Part shown: positions 29,852 to 39,132 of the stretch, in pieces | How the letters are laid out: every line of letters begins with the position of its first letter | Numbering within the stretch: the stretch's first letter is position 1 | Assembly (NCBI GenBank): GCA_019918135.1 | Contig: WBZZ01000692.1 | Span: 40,366 to 104,365 of the forward strand | Length of the DNA stretch: 64,000 bases | Direction of reading: 5' to 3' | Source of the DNA: Paulinella micropora | Lineage: Eukaryota > Cercozoa > Imbricatea > Euglyphida > Paulinellidae | Notes under the pieces: model-generated | The model's input: the letters and a program-made list of their open reading frames with translations, nothing else | Told to the model about the DNA's origin: nothing | Databases searched by the model: none | Program-made: the position numbers and the translations under genes

Positions 29852-31348
29852 TTAAGTCCTGACGTGCAGCCCTTCTTGCTTCGCTAAGCGAACCAGCCCC
29901 GCGCGCGTCAGTCCATAGCAACGACTCAGGTCTACGTGTCGCAGCCGCGGCAGCGCAGCCAAGTGCACCAACCCCGCGTCCGTCAGGCCCGTGCAAGACC
30001 TCAATTTTAGGTTTCGCAGCCGCGTCAGCCCAGCCAAGTGCACCAGCCCTGCGTTCGTCAGCCATTCGCAAGCGCTCAAGTTTAGGTATTGCAGTTGCGG
30101 CAGCCTAGCCAAGTGCGCCAACCTCTCGTTTGTCAGCGAGGCACAAGAGCTCAAGTCTAGGTGTTGCAGCTGCGGCAGCCCAATCAAGCGCGCTAACCCC
30201 ACGTCTGTCAGGCTTTCGCAAGAACTCAAGTCTAGGTGTTGCAACTGGTGCATGGGCGCCAGGTACGCAAGCCCCGCGCCCGTCAGGCCTTGGCAAGAGC
30301 TCAAGTTTAAGTGTCGCAGCTGGCGCATGAACGCCAAGTGCGCAAGCCCGGCGTCGTCAGCGTCTGTCAGGCATTCGCAAGAGCGCAAGTTTAGGTGTTG
30401 CAGTCGCGGCAGCCTAGCCAAGTGCACCAACCCCGCGTTTGTCAGGCTTTCGCAGCCGGTCAAGTCTAGGTGTCGCAGCCGCGGCAGCCCAGCCAAGCGC
30501 GCCAGCCACTCGTCCGTTAGGAGTCTGCAAAGCCCCAAGTCTAGGTGTTGCAGCTTTGTCAACTGGGCTAAATGCTGGAACCCCTCCCCCGTGAGTTGCA
30601 CACAAAACCTCAAGCTTAGGTGTTGCAGGTTTTTCAATTTGGCCAAGTGATAAAACCCCTCCCCCGTGAGTTGCAAACAAAAAGCCAAGTCTAGGTGTTG
30701 CAGGTTCTGCAGCCCCTCCAAATACTTAAGCTCTGTATCTGTCATCAGCCGGCACGCGCCCACGGCAAAGTGTTGCAGCTGTCGCATCCTGGCCAGGGGC
30801 GAAAACCCTGCCCCCGTCATTCCGATACACTCTCCCAATTCCAAGTGTTTTAGCTGTCGCAGCCGTGCCAAGGACGAAAACCAGGTATTCATCATCGGTC
30901 TAAAGCGTGTTAAGTCCAGTTGCTGCAGGTCCGGGAGTGCTTCGACTGCGCCGAGCAGCAACGCCCGGGTTGCACGAAAGGCGCGCACGTCCACCTCGAC
31001 CGAAATTCCCGAGCATTTTACCACTAGCTTCTCGATGCGGACACTAGACCCGAGCGCGCGAACCTCTGCTAGGGGGTCTTGCGCGTCTGCCAGCACCTCC
31101 AGCTTGGGCACCCGAGGCCGGGCCCCTGCGCCCCAGGCCTGTCCCCAGACTTGCACCAGGGGCCGGAGCTGCGGTCGGGCCACCAGGTCCAGCTCTCGGT
31201 CGCCGGCCGCCCGCCAGGCCGCGGGCGTTCGCAGCAACCGGTCGTACTCCGGTGAGACACACGCCAGCGCCGTCAAGTCGGTCCAGCCCAGCCAGCGCAG
31301 GAGCTGCGGGTTGGGGGTTAGCCCCGGGACGAGGCCGGAGTCTACCAT
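29852..31348 (-). CDS. F-box/leucine-rich-repeat protein, U2
   Basis: 498 residues, intact, same sequence as U1 (F-box-like N-terminus, fourteen 25-residue Cys-type LRRs). See 16,304-17,800. Confidence 0.8.
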   Translation of the reverse strand: MVDSGLVPGLTPNPQLLRWLGWTDLTALACVSPEYDRLLRTPAAWRAAGDRELDLVARPQLRPLVQVWGQAWGAGARPRVPKLEVLADAQDPLAEVRALGSSVRIEKLVVKCSGISVEVDVRAFRATRALLLGAVEALPDLQQLDLTRFRPMMNTWFSSLARLRQLKHLELGECIGMTGAGFSPLARMRQLQHFAVGACRLMTDTELKYLEGLQNLQHLDLAFCLQLTGEGFYHLAKLKNLQHLSLRFCVQLTGEGFQHLAQLTKLQHLDLGLCRLLTDEWLARLAGLPRLRHLDLTGCESLTNAGLVHLARLPRLQHLNLRSCECLTDADDAGLAHLAFMRQLRHLNLSSCQGLTGAGLAYLAPMHQLQHLDLSSCESLTDVGLARLIGLPQLQHLDLSSCASLTNERLAHLARLPQLQYLNLSACEWLTNAGLVHLAGLTRLRNLKLRSCTGLTDAGLVHLAALPRLRHVDLSRCYGLTRAGLVRLAKQEGLHVRT

Positions 31349-31870
31349 CCAGGGCGCGTGAGGGAGGAAGCGGGGCCGTGAGTGTGTCGCGTGGCAACTT
31401 TGGATACCTAGTAGGGCTGCCACCGACACCTGCTGCGGTTGGGCGGGATGCCTCAGGGGGGAGAGAAGAGGAAGGAGTGTGTGTGTAAGGGAGGGGAGAG
31501 AGAGAGAGGAGTGTCTACGCTGGCGGCGGCGACGCCCGACCACGAAAGGAAGTACGGAGGGAGGCAGGCACACGTGCTTTACCTTGGGGAGGTACTACCC
31601 TCGCTGCCGGGTTTCGGAGGCCGCGATCTCCCCTCCTGACCGAACGAGGCTAGTGCGTTGCCTCAGGTTTGGGTACCTAGGGCTGCCGCGGCTCGTACTA
31701 ATCCGCTGTACCCTGCGGGGCGCCCAAGCGCCTCGACTTGCGCGCCACACTCGCTAGCCTAGCCCCGCTCCAACTGGTTAGGTTTTTTGTTTTATTAAAG
31801 CCACCCACTTGCTGTACTACAATACTTAGCGGCCAGGGTGAGTGGTACAGAGTCGAACACGCTAGTCTGG

Positions 31871-33907
31871 CTATTTCCGGGGCCGCTTGAGGCTCAGGGC
31901 GTAGGCCGCTTCCATGTCGTTGATGCAGCGCTCCCGCTGGTCCGGTTTCAGGTGCGAGACGGGGAACAGGTCCAGGCTGCACTCCAGTCGTTCGCGCAGT
32001 TGCTCGGACGTGTGCGCGTGCGCGCCGGGCAACGACCACACCGCGGCCGACAAGTGCTCCGCCAGCACGCCCTCCCGGGCGTCGCCCCCCGCCTGGCCTC
32101 CTGCAGCAGGGTGACCTTGAGGTGCTCTAGGTGGCGGTACAGCACGAGCACCGACAGCAACAGGCGCACGCACAGGCGCAGGTCGTGCGTCGGGCCGGAG
32201 GCCGGGGCCTTGGCGTCCGTGTACAGCGCGTGCGGAGCTGCCTCGAAGAACAGGCGCGCGGTGTTGGCGAGCTGGTCGGTCAGCGTCCGCAGCCAGAAGA
32301 TCTGCTGCGCGTAGCGAGCGTCAGCCACGCCCGCCGGGCGCCCGTCGACGGCCTCCGGGACGCCGGCCAGGGCCTCGACGAAGGACTTGGCCCCGCGCCG
32401 GTGCAGCAGCAGCATGAAGCCGTTCAGCAGTGCCATGTGTAAGGCCAGGCCCGCGGGGGCGTCCTCCAGCGCCGTCAGGTCCTGCCACCAGGCCGCGCGG
32501 CTTCCGTGCTCCGGGTGCTGGCCGTGCCGCTCGGCCCGCAGGATGGCCGACTGGGTGTGCGTCTGCCAGCCCCACGCGGTGGCCAGGTCGCCCAGCGGCA
32601 GGGACAGCGCCTCCCCGGGCCGGAGGTGCCGGGCCGCGCACAGCAGCGCTACCGCATCGCTTTCGAACATGAGGCTCACGTTGTGGTCCTCCGCAGCCGG
32701 CAGCTGGGCCAGGAAGTGGTTCAGGACCGCTCCCACCACGGCGCCCGACAGATAACTCCGGACCAGGAAGGCGTTGCGGCGGGCGTAGGCACAGAGCTGC
32801 TGCACGTCGTCCTCGGCGACCTGCACCGCCAGCACCAGCCTGAGCAGCTGGGCCAGGTTCTGGGCCACCTGGGCCGGCAGGAGCTCCTCGCGCGCCGCCC
32901 CGTCCTCCGTGGCCGGGGCGCCTTCGGTGCGCCGGCAGTGCAGTTTGTTCAGCAGCACCTGTGACCAGCTGCAGGACCGTGGCTCGCGGGGGCTTTCCCA
33001 GGGCGGGGGGCCGATCAGGGTTTCGAGGCACGCGTAGAAGAGGTGCAGGTGCCACTGGTGGGCGGTCGTCAGGTCCAGGCAGCGGGTAGAGGTGCTGCTC
33101 TCGTCGCCCAGCCCGGCGCAGAGGCCCAGCAGCTCTGGCGGCAGCAACGGTGTTTCGTACTGCACCTTGCGCGTGGGCTGGGCGGACCCGCGCGCGCTCG
33201 CCGTGCCGGGGTGGCGGTGGAAACAGCGCAGCACCCAGGCGGGCACGCACTGGCGCGAACGAATCGGCATGGGCCTGTTCTCCTTGGGGCTGTACGAGTG
33301 CGCCCGCTGCCCGCTGTACAAGACGCAGACCCCGGAGGGGCACTCGCCGATGACGCTGTCGGCCTCGGCGCCGCGGGAGGGAGTCTCGCCGTGGCGGAAC
33401 ACCACCCGCGCGCTGTCCGTGTCATAGCACAACAACGAGCCCCCGTGCTTGCTGGCGTGCACCTCGTTCCACCAGGCCCAGTCGGTCTCCGTCTGCAGCG
33501 GCCGGCGCGGCCCTGCCCCTAGCGCCGGGCTGGCCCCGGGGGGCCCGCCCCCGGCCCCCCCCCCCCCCCGAGCCCCGCCTCCGCCCCCGTAGCGCCCGCC
33601 CCCGGGGGCCGGGGGGGCCGGGCGCCCTCCGGAGCGGCCCGGCCTGCGCGGGCACTGGCAGCAGCTCGGCGCCCGCCCAAGTATCTGCGTCGGCCTGCCT
33701 CATCGGCACGCTGGGCGGCTCGGCCTGCGCCCGGGCGGGTGCCCGGGGGGGGACACGTCTCTTCCCCAGGGATCCGCCTCCGCTCGGCCCCGCCCAGGTC
33801 CACGTCTAGCATTTCACAGAGCTCCGCCATGATATCGGCGTCCCGATCTTCCGCGGCGGGGGTCCGTCCGCCGTGGCCGCGCTGGCCGGGGAGGTCTGGC
33901 CCTCCAT
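31871..33907 (-). CDS. SET-like domain protein, U2 (internally deleted)
   Basis: A continuous frame covers the SET-like part (33,462 down to 31,948). The N-terminal Pro/Ala-rich part, from the ATG at 33,907, needs frame changes at C/G runs. The 219-bp (32,591/32,592) and 525-bp (33,634/33,635) deletions are shared with U1. The first removes 73 residues immediately after the conserved RPGEALSLPL segment. Confidence 0.55.
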
Positions 33908-34205
33908 CCGCGGTGCTCTTTCTGCCGCGACCACCGGTGGTGCGTCAGCCACCCACTGGGCTGACGGCCCTCCGCCAGCCTCACCCCGTCCCTCCCCCTC
34001 TCTCTGCCTGGCTCCCCTCCTGGTCCAGAGGGGCGGGGCCTTCTTCCCTTTCCCCTTCCTTCTCCCCCCCCCCCCCCCCCCGCCGCCCGGGAGAGCGCGT
34101 CCCTCCCTCTGGCCACCGCCGCCCTGCCCCCCCGGCCCCGTCCGCCGGCCCCGCATGCCGGCCCAGTACGGTAGCGCAGACATTTGACCGCGGCCCCGCA
34201 CCCCG

Positions 34206-35672
34206 ATGGGCGGGCTCGCGCCGCAGTCCGCTGTGCCTCCGGCCGGCGGAGCTCCCGCTGCGGCCCCCACCCGCGTGGTGGTAGGCGCGGGCGGCGGCGG
34301 TGATACGGCCATGGCCCTGGGCTTCGCGGCGACCAAACGCGGCCAGCCCGAGCGGGCCGGCGAGCTAGCGGGGCGTTGGGTGGTCCTGGCGGCGGGCTAC
34401 GAGCTAGCCGAGTACCGGGCCGCGCTCGCCAGGGGCTGCTACACGCGCGAGGGGGTCTGTGTGCGCGGCGGCCTGGGGCCGGAGGCTCTAGCCCAGTACC
34501 TGGGCTTTGTGCTCGCGGGCGCGGCGCCGGGCCTGCCGGGCACGCTGCGCCTCAAGCCCCACACCCACGCGGAGCTTGTGCACGCCCTGACCCACGACTT
34601 TGCGGGCCTGCTACCACCGGGGCACCGGGGGCAGCAGGCCGCGGAGGAGGCGCTCGCCCGGCCCGACTTCAAGTACCAAACCCTGCTGGAAGAATCGGAG
34701 GCCTTGTCCCACGCGCAGGGCACAGAGCTCCTAGTGTTTGCGAGCCCCGGCCGGACGGCGGACCGGGGGGCCGGCCGGGCGCTGCGCCAGCTGCTGCGGG
34801 CGTGCCTGCAGTCCTACCGGCCCGTCCGGGAGGTGTGGTTGTTGGACGCGGGGGGGGGCCTGGTGGACGAGCGCGGGGGCGGCCGGGACGTGGCCGTGCG
34901 CAGTGCGTTCGAGACCTTGTGCCGCGAGTGCGCGAGCGGGGGTGCCCCGGCCCCCGCCTTCCGGTTGCGGCACGCCATCTTTGGCCTAGGCGTGGATGCA
35001 CACGCCGCGCCGACCCTCGTGGCCGCCAACCTCTTTGCTTACCACGACCGCTTTGGCCACGCCCTGGGCTACTTCGACCCGGAGCTCGCGGCCGAGTTCT
35101 ATACCGCGTGCCAGACGCGCCCCGAGCTCCGGCCCTTGTTACAGCCCGGGCGGGCGTTGGGCGCCTGGACGGCGGCCTACGAAATGCTGCACCCGGGGTC
35201 GGCGGGCGAGGCCGCGCCCGCCGGGCGCCAGCAGTGGTGGCAGGCGCTGCGGCCCGGCCAGGCCGGCGGGCCCACGGACGCGCAGCTGTGGCTCTACTCC
35301 GAACTCTTTATTCGCCGGCGCCCGGAGTTCCAAGCACTAGAAGCCAGGGCCGCCCGGCAGCGCGCCGCCCGGGCCCGCGCCGCCGTCCAGGAACCCCCTC
35401 TCGTCGCGGCGTGGCTGCCGCCGGTCGCCGAGCACCCGTCCGGGAGCGCCGCGGGGGGGCTCCCGCCGGTCGCCGAGCACCCGTCCGGGCGCGCCGTGGG
35501 GGGGCTGCCGCCGGTCCCCGAGCACCCGCCCGGGGACGATGAGGCCTCCTTGGCCCTGGCGGAGTTAGCGCGTGATCTGGCCACGCAGGACCCCACCCGG
35601 CGCCACATGGTCTGCAGCCTGCTGGCCGCCTGCTACGTCATTGACTTTGTCTGCACCCGGCCCGCCCGGTAG
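34206..35672 (+). CDS. DUF1152-like protein, U2 (intact copy)
   Basis: 488 residues from the ATG at 34,206. The N-terminus carries VVVGAGGGGDTAMALGF, a Gly-rich nucleotide-binding-like loop that opens DUF1152 proteins of bacteria and archaea. Later segments (REVWLLDAGGGL, FGLGVDAHA) fit an alpha/beta fold with Gly-rich loops after beta strands. The biochemical function of the family is not established. Residues about 405-440 are a Pro-rich 15-residue tandem repeat (LPPVAEHPSG). This is the only copy without a frameshift, which indicates that the U1 and U3 breaks are recent or artefactual. Confidence 0.6.
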   Translation: MGGLAPQSAVPPAGGAPAAAPTRVVVGAGGGGDTAMALGFAATKRGQPERAGELAGRWVVLAAGYELAEYRAALARGCYTREGVCVRGGLGPEALAQYLGFVLAGAAPGLPGTLRLKPHTHAELVHALTHDFAGLLPPGHRGQQAAEEALARPDFKYQTLLEESEALSHAQGTELLVFASPGRTADRGAGRALRQLLRACLQSYRPVREVWLLDAGGGLVDERGGGRDVAVRSAFETLCRECASGGAPAPAFRLRHAIFGLGVDAHAAPTLVAANLFAYHDRFGHALGYFDPELAAEFYTACQTRPELRPLLQPGRALGAWTAAYEMLHPGSAGEAAPAGRQQWWQALRPGQAGGPTDAQLWLYSELFIRRRPEFQALEARAARQRAARARAAVQEPPLVAAWLPPVAEHPSGSAAGGLPPVAEHPSGRAVGGLPPVPEHPPGDDEASLALAELARDLATQDPTRRHMVCSLLAACYVIDFVCTRPAR

Positions 35673-35935
35673 CCCCCCTGAGCGGGCGGCCGGGCACGGG
35701 GCTCGGGGCTCGGGGGCGGCTTCCTCTCCTCCACCCCCCCCCCTGCGTGCTCAGGTAGATAAAAAAAAGCTGCTCTCTCTCTCTCTCTTGGACACAGACC
35801 TCCCTCCGGCGCCCCCCGGCCGCCAGCACGGGGGGGGGGCTAGGTCCTCCCCGGGCCAGGCCTTGTAGTGCTCATGCTGTTTAATCAAGGAGAAGCAGAA
35901 CTGTGCGGACGGTCGCCAGCGCTACGGTGGGGTAG

Positions 35936-36382
35936 CTAGTCAGAGCCTTCGTCTTCTTCTGCCTGCCAGTGAGCCTGCTCATGCAGGCACGGCAAGTGCC
36001 CCGGCTCACCCCCATGCCCTGGCTGGCCACCGGCGGACTGACACAGTGACTCCAGACCCGCGTGGACTTCGGCTAGGCTTCTTTGGGCCTGGTCTAGTGT
36101 GTTGAGCACCTCCCGGAGGCACGCTAGCCCTTGCCGCCAGTGCTGTCTGTCCCGTTCCAGGCGCGCACTGAGCCCGAGCAGGCGTTCCAGCTCACGCCGC
36201 GACCGCTCGGCCTCCTGGTCCCGGGCCAGCTGGTGCTGGGCGTTCTCCACCGCGCCCAGGAGCGAGCAGGCTAGGTACCACAACAGCAACAGCGCGAGCG
36301 GCCCGCACAGCACAGACGCTAGCGCGGGGACCGTGTCGGGCAGCCCCAGCCCGGCTAGCAGAACTTCCCACTTGGGCAGCAT
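35936..36382 (-). CDS. Small coiled-coil membrane protein, U2
   Basis: The ATG at 36,382 (MLPKWEVLLAG) gives 148 residues. A hydrophobic segment at residues about 15-40 (ASVLCGPLALLLLWYLAC) looks like a signal anchor. A heptad-rich, Arg/Glu/Leu-rich helix (residues 42-105) follows, then a His/Gly-rich acidic tail. It probably sits in a membrane with a cytoplasmic or lumenal coiled coil; no family recognised. An ATTAAA lies about 50 bp past the stop. The frame stays open upstream but only through a low-complexity Pro/Arg stretch. Confidence 0.55.
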   Translation of the reverse strand: MLPKWEVLLAGLGLPDTVPALASVLCGPLALLLLWYLACSLLGAVENAQHQLARDQEAERSRRELERLLGLSARLERDRQHWRQGLACLREVLNTLDQAQRSLAEVHAGLESLCQSAGGQPGHGGEPGHLPCLHEQAHWQAEEDEGSD

Positions 36383-36676
36383 CCTTTGTGCCTCCGACCG
36401 CGACTCCGTGCGGTCGCCGGCGTCGTTCTGACCCCCGGCCGCGCTGGCCCGCGGCCGAGCAGGCCCCGGGGGGGGGCGCACGGAGGGGGGGGGGGCGTGC
36501 CAGCGGGTCCGCTGGCGCGAGGCGGAAGAGGGGGGGGGGGGGAAGAAAAGAAGACTCTCCTCCGCCCTGCCGTGTGTCCGGCGCCGCCTCCCCCCCCTCC
36601 CCCCTGCCCACCCCCGGCCACGCCCGCGACGTGGTGGGCGGCACAATTGACGCTGCGCCTGTTACCCGCGTTGGCC

Positions 36677-36808
36677 ATGTTCAAGAAGCGCAAAGACAAG
36701 TCCAAGAGGTGGCCTAGGCCCCCACCCGACTATCCCGTCTGGCCGGCCGGCCCGAGGCCCGAAGACGCGGCCTGGCGGCTCTGGCGCGCAGGACCTTGGC
36801 GCGAATAG
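36677..36808 (+). CDS. Small basic 43-aa ORF, U2
   Basis: Starts MFKKRKDKSKRWPRPPP and is rich in Lys, Arg, Pro and Trp. It is identical in length in U2 and U3, with one R/Q difference. It starts about 290 bp from the divergent coiled-coil gene. It may be a true small protein or the first exon of a longer unit. No family recognised. Confidence 0.3.
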   Translation: MFKKRKDKSKRWPRPPPDYPVWPAGPRPEDAAWRLWRAGPWRE

Positions 36809-36971
36809 ACGCGGGCGTGCCAGCCAGGGGGGGGCCTCTCCTCTTCGCGGGGCACTCGTCCCTCCTCTGACCTCCTGCAGCAGGCCTAGGCTCGGGGCAG
36901 GGACAGCACTCGCGGCGGACCAAGACCCCTCCCCGCTCGCGGGACAACCCAGCAAAGAACAAGTTGGTATC

Positions 36972-37076
36972 ATGGGGCTTTTCCGCACTCCGTCGTCACC
37001 GAACAACGCGGCAGGTCGCGCGGCTACCAACGCGCAGAAATGTACGTCGCCTGGCTCGGAAGTTTTAGATTTTTAA
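36972..37076 (+). CDS. 34-aa ORF before a poly(A) signal, U2
   Basis: MGLFRTPSSPNNAAG opens a 34-residue frame ending 18 bp before a plus-strand AATAAA. Its position suggests the 3' end of a plus-strand transcript that also covers 36,677-36,808. Coding status is uncertain. Counterparts: 51,367-51,471 (open), and 23,385 onward in U1 (one extra A breaks it). Confidence 0.25.
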   Translation: MGLFRTPSSPNNAAGRAATNAQKCTSPGSEVLDF

Positions 37077-37093
37077 AAAAGTCGTCTTTTTTT

Positions 37094-37099
37094 AATAAA
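37094..37099 (+). terminator. Bidirectional AT-rich poly(A) island, U2
   Basis: Overlapping AATAAATAAA on the plus strand, and ATTAAA on the minus strand about 20 bp past the Sel1 stop, serve two convergent units. Same in U3 at 51,487-51,499. Confidence 0.6.
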
Positions 37100-37117
37100 T
37101 AAAAGAAAATACACGTT

Positions 37118-37609
37118 CTAGCATGATGGCCCCGGAACAGTGTCTGGCGCGGGGGCTGCTTTGTCGGACTTCTGGGCCATGCTCTTCCTGGCGAGCCACT
37201 GCAGGGCCCTGGCGTCGCCCTGCTCGGCCGCTCGCGTGAACCACTCCCTGGCCTTGGCGCGGTCTTTGGGCACGTCGTGGCCGAAATAATACAGAAGGCC
37301 CAGCATCCGCAGGGCGCCCTTGTGGTTCTGTGCAGCCGCTCGCCCGTACCACTCCAGTGCTTTGGCAATGTCCGCTGCCACCCCCCGGCCCCTCGCGTAA
37401 CAGCCAGCGAGCATGTACTGAGCGACCGCGTCGCCCTGCGTAGCTGCCTGAGTAAACCACTGCACTGCCAGGGCAAAGTCTCGTGCCACGCCCTCGCCCT
37501 CGTAGTACAAGAACCCAAGGCGGTATTGGGCCCGGGCGTCGCCTTGCGCGGCAGCCTGGGCGTACCGAGCCGTCCTCGCCCTCCACCTAGCGCTTTGGCT
37601 CTGAGCCAT
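37118..37609 (-). CDS. Sel1-repeat protein, U2
   Basis: 163 residues from the ATG at 37,609. Three Sel1/TPR-like 36-residue repeats: AQYRLGFLYYEGEGVARD, AQYMLAGCYARGRGVAAD, and ALRMLGLLYYFGHDVPKD with AKAREWFTRAAEQGDARA. Sel1 repeats form alpha-solenoids used as protein-binding scaffolds, common in giant-virus, bacterial-effector and ER-degradation proteins. No signal peptide. Intact in U2 and U3. Confidence 0.8.
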   Translation of the reverse strand: MAQSQSARWRARTARYAQAAAQGDARAQYRLGFLYYEGEGVARDFALAVQWFTQAATQGDAVAQYMLAGCYARGRGVAADIAKALEWYGRAAAQNHKGALRMLGLLYYFGHDVPKDRAKAREWFTRAAEQGDARALQWLARKSMAQKSDKAAPAPDTVPGPSC

Positions 37610-37923
37610 GTCCAAAATCCACCGGCGGGAGAAAAAGTTAGTGGTATCTCTTTACCTAGCAGGAACAATAAGCGCGACAACTACCTTGGCCTCCTGCTCC
37701 CTGGCGGATGGGCTAGGGAGGAGAGCGGGAGAGTGAGGGGGGTTAGCCCTTCCCCCCCCCGGCCTTAATTCGCTTGTACTGAGCACGCAGAGGCGGGCCC
37801 CCCTGCAGCCAGGTAGACGGAGAGAGAGAGAGAGAGAGAGCGAGAGAGCGCGAGCATGCAGGAACCGGCTAAAAAACCTGCCCGGCGCGTTCTCTCTCTG
37901 GCTCCGGGGACCCCGGCTCTTTA

Positions 37924-38765
37924 CTACAGCCCTCCGCCCGCAGGGAGCTCGCCCCCTGCTGGGGGAGCCTCCTCGTTTGGCTCGTCCTCCGACTCCGACT
38001 CGTCTTCTGACCCTGGCTCGTCCGCTGGCTCCGGCTCGTCCGCTGGCTCCGGCCCGTCCTCTGACTCCGACTCGTCCTCTGGCTCCGGCTCGTCCGCTGG
38101 CTCCGGCCCGTCCTCTGACTCCGACTCGTCCTCTGACTCCGACTCGTCCTCTTTTTCCCCTCGGGGAGTCTCCGCCCCGGCTGGCTGATCCGGGGCGGCC
38201 GCCGCCCGGGGCCCCAGGTACGCGGCCAGCACAAACAACTGGGCCCGGCCCTGGTCCGTGTGGTCGGTGGCGTCGGCGGGCCGCAGCTGGTCCCACGCGG
38301 CCCGCGCGTCGACCACGAGTTGCAGGCGCTCCCCGCCTGACTCCCCCCACCAATGCCGGAGCCACTGGGTACAGCGGCCGCGGCCGGCCCAGCACACCAC
38401 GCCGCGCGCGCCGGGGGGGCGCAGGTTGCGCAGGGCCTCGGCTAGGCCCCCCGGACCGGTGGCGCGCTCCACCAAGAGGCCGGCCAGGGCCCGCTCGGCG
38501 CTGCCCACGCCGCACACGCCGGCGTGGTGCTCGGCATCGGCCGAGCGGCACTGCCGATCACAGTACCAGTTAGCGTCACACCGGTGGCAGCGGGCGCGGC
38601 CGGCCGGCTGGTCCGCCGCCCACCACGCCTGGCAGGCGGCGCGCCCGCAGAGCTGCCACCGGACTTCGCGGGGTGGGCGCGAGCGCGGGACAACCACGAC
38701 GCGTCGTTTCCGCCCGGCCCGCTCCGCGAGGGCGGCGCGGGCCCGGCGCTTGCGCTTGCGGTCAT
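37924..38765 (-). CDS. Chimeric MYND/acidic-tail gene at the U2-U3 junction
   Basis: The frame is open across the junction at 38,394. The basic segment and MYND finger (CGRAAC...WYCDRQC...HHAGVC) run directly into the 735-aa protein's WAGRGRCTQWLRHWW segment and its Glu/Asp/Ser tail (to 37,924). So the tandem join is in frame. The acidic tail is longer here than in the native gene (extra EDESESEDGPEP-type units). The ATG at 38,765 is one base out of register (GG instead of GGG) compared with the native MYND gene, in this copy and the U1-U2 copy alike. Expression would therefore need another start. Confidence 0.65.
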
Positions 38766-39132
38766 GCGTCTTCGTCAGGTTCTGCCACGGAGGGGGAGGG
38801 GTGCTAAAAAGGCTACGGCTGGAGGACTCTGGAGAGTCTGCGCGGTCGCTGCCCGGCGGTCGGCCGCAAGCTGTTTTGTGTGCCGGACGAGGGAGGCCCG
38901 GGGGAGAGCAGTCGAGGAGCGCTCCGAGGGGGGGGGAGGCGCCCCCCCCGGGTCCCCGCGGTGCGGGCGCCTGCGGGCGCGTGCCGGCCAGACCGGGGGG
39001 GGCTTCACCGCTGCACCCCTCGCCCACGGGCGCCCCCGCCCGCCGCCTGCCACCGCGCCCCCCCCTCCTCCTCCCCACGCACACCGACAGGCCGCGATTA
39101 GGCAGCAGGACCAGCTCCAACAAGTTAACCGC

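Larger units (their letters stand above)
24777..38393. repeat. Tandem unit U2 (about 13.62 kb)
   Basis: Second head-to-tail copy. It begins with the acidic-tail/MYND junction, where the two dinucleotides AC overlap at 24,777-24,778. Nearly identical to U1 apart from single-base run-length changes, with the same two deletions relative to U3. Confidence 0.9.
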
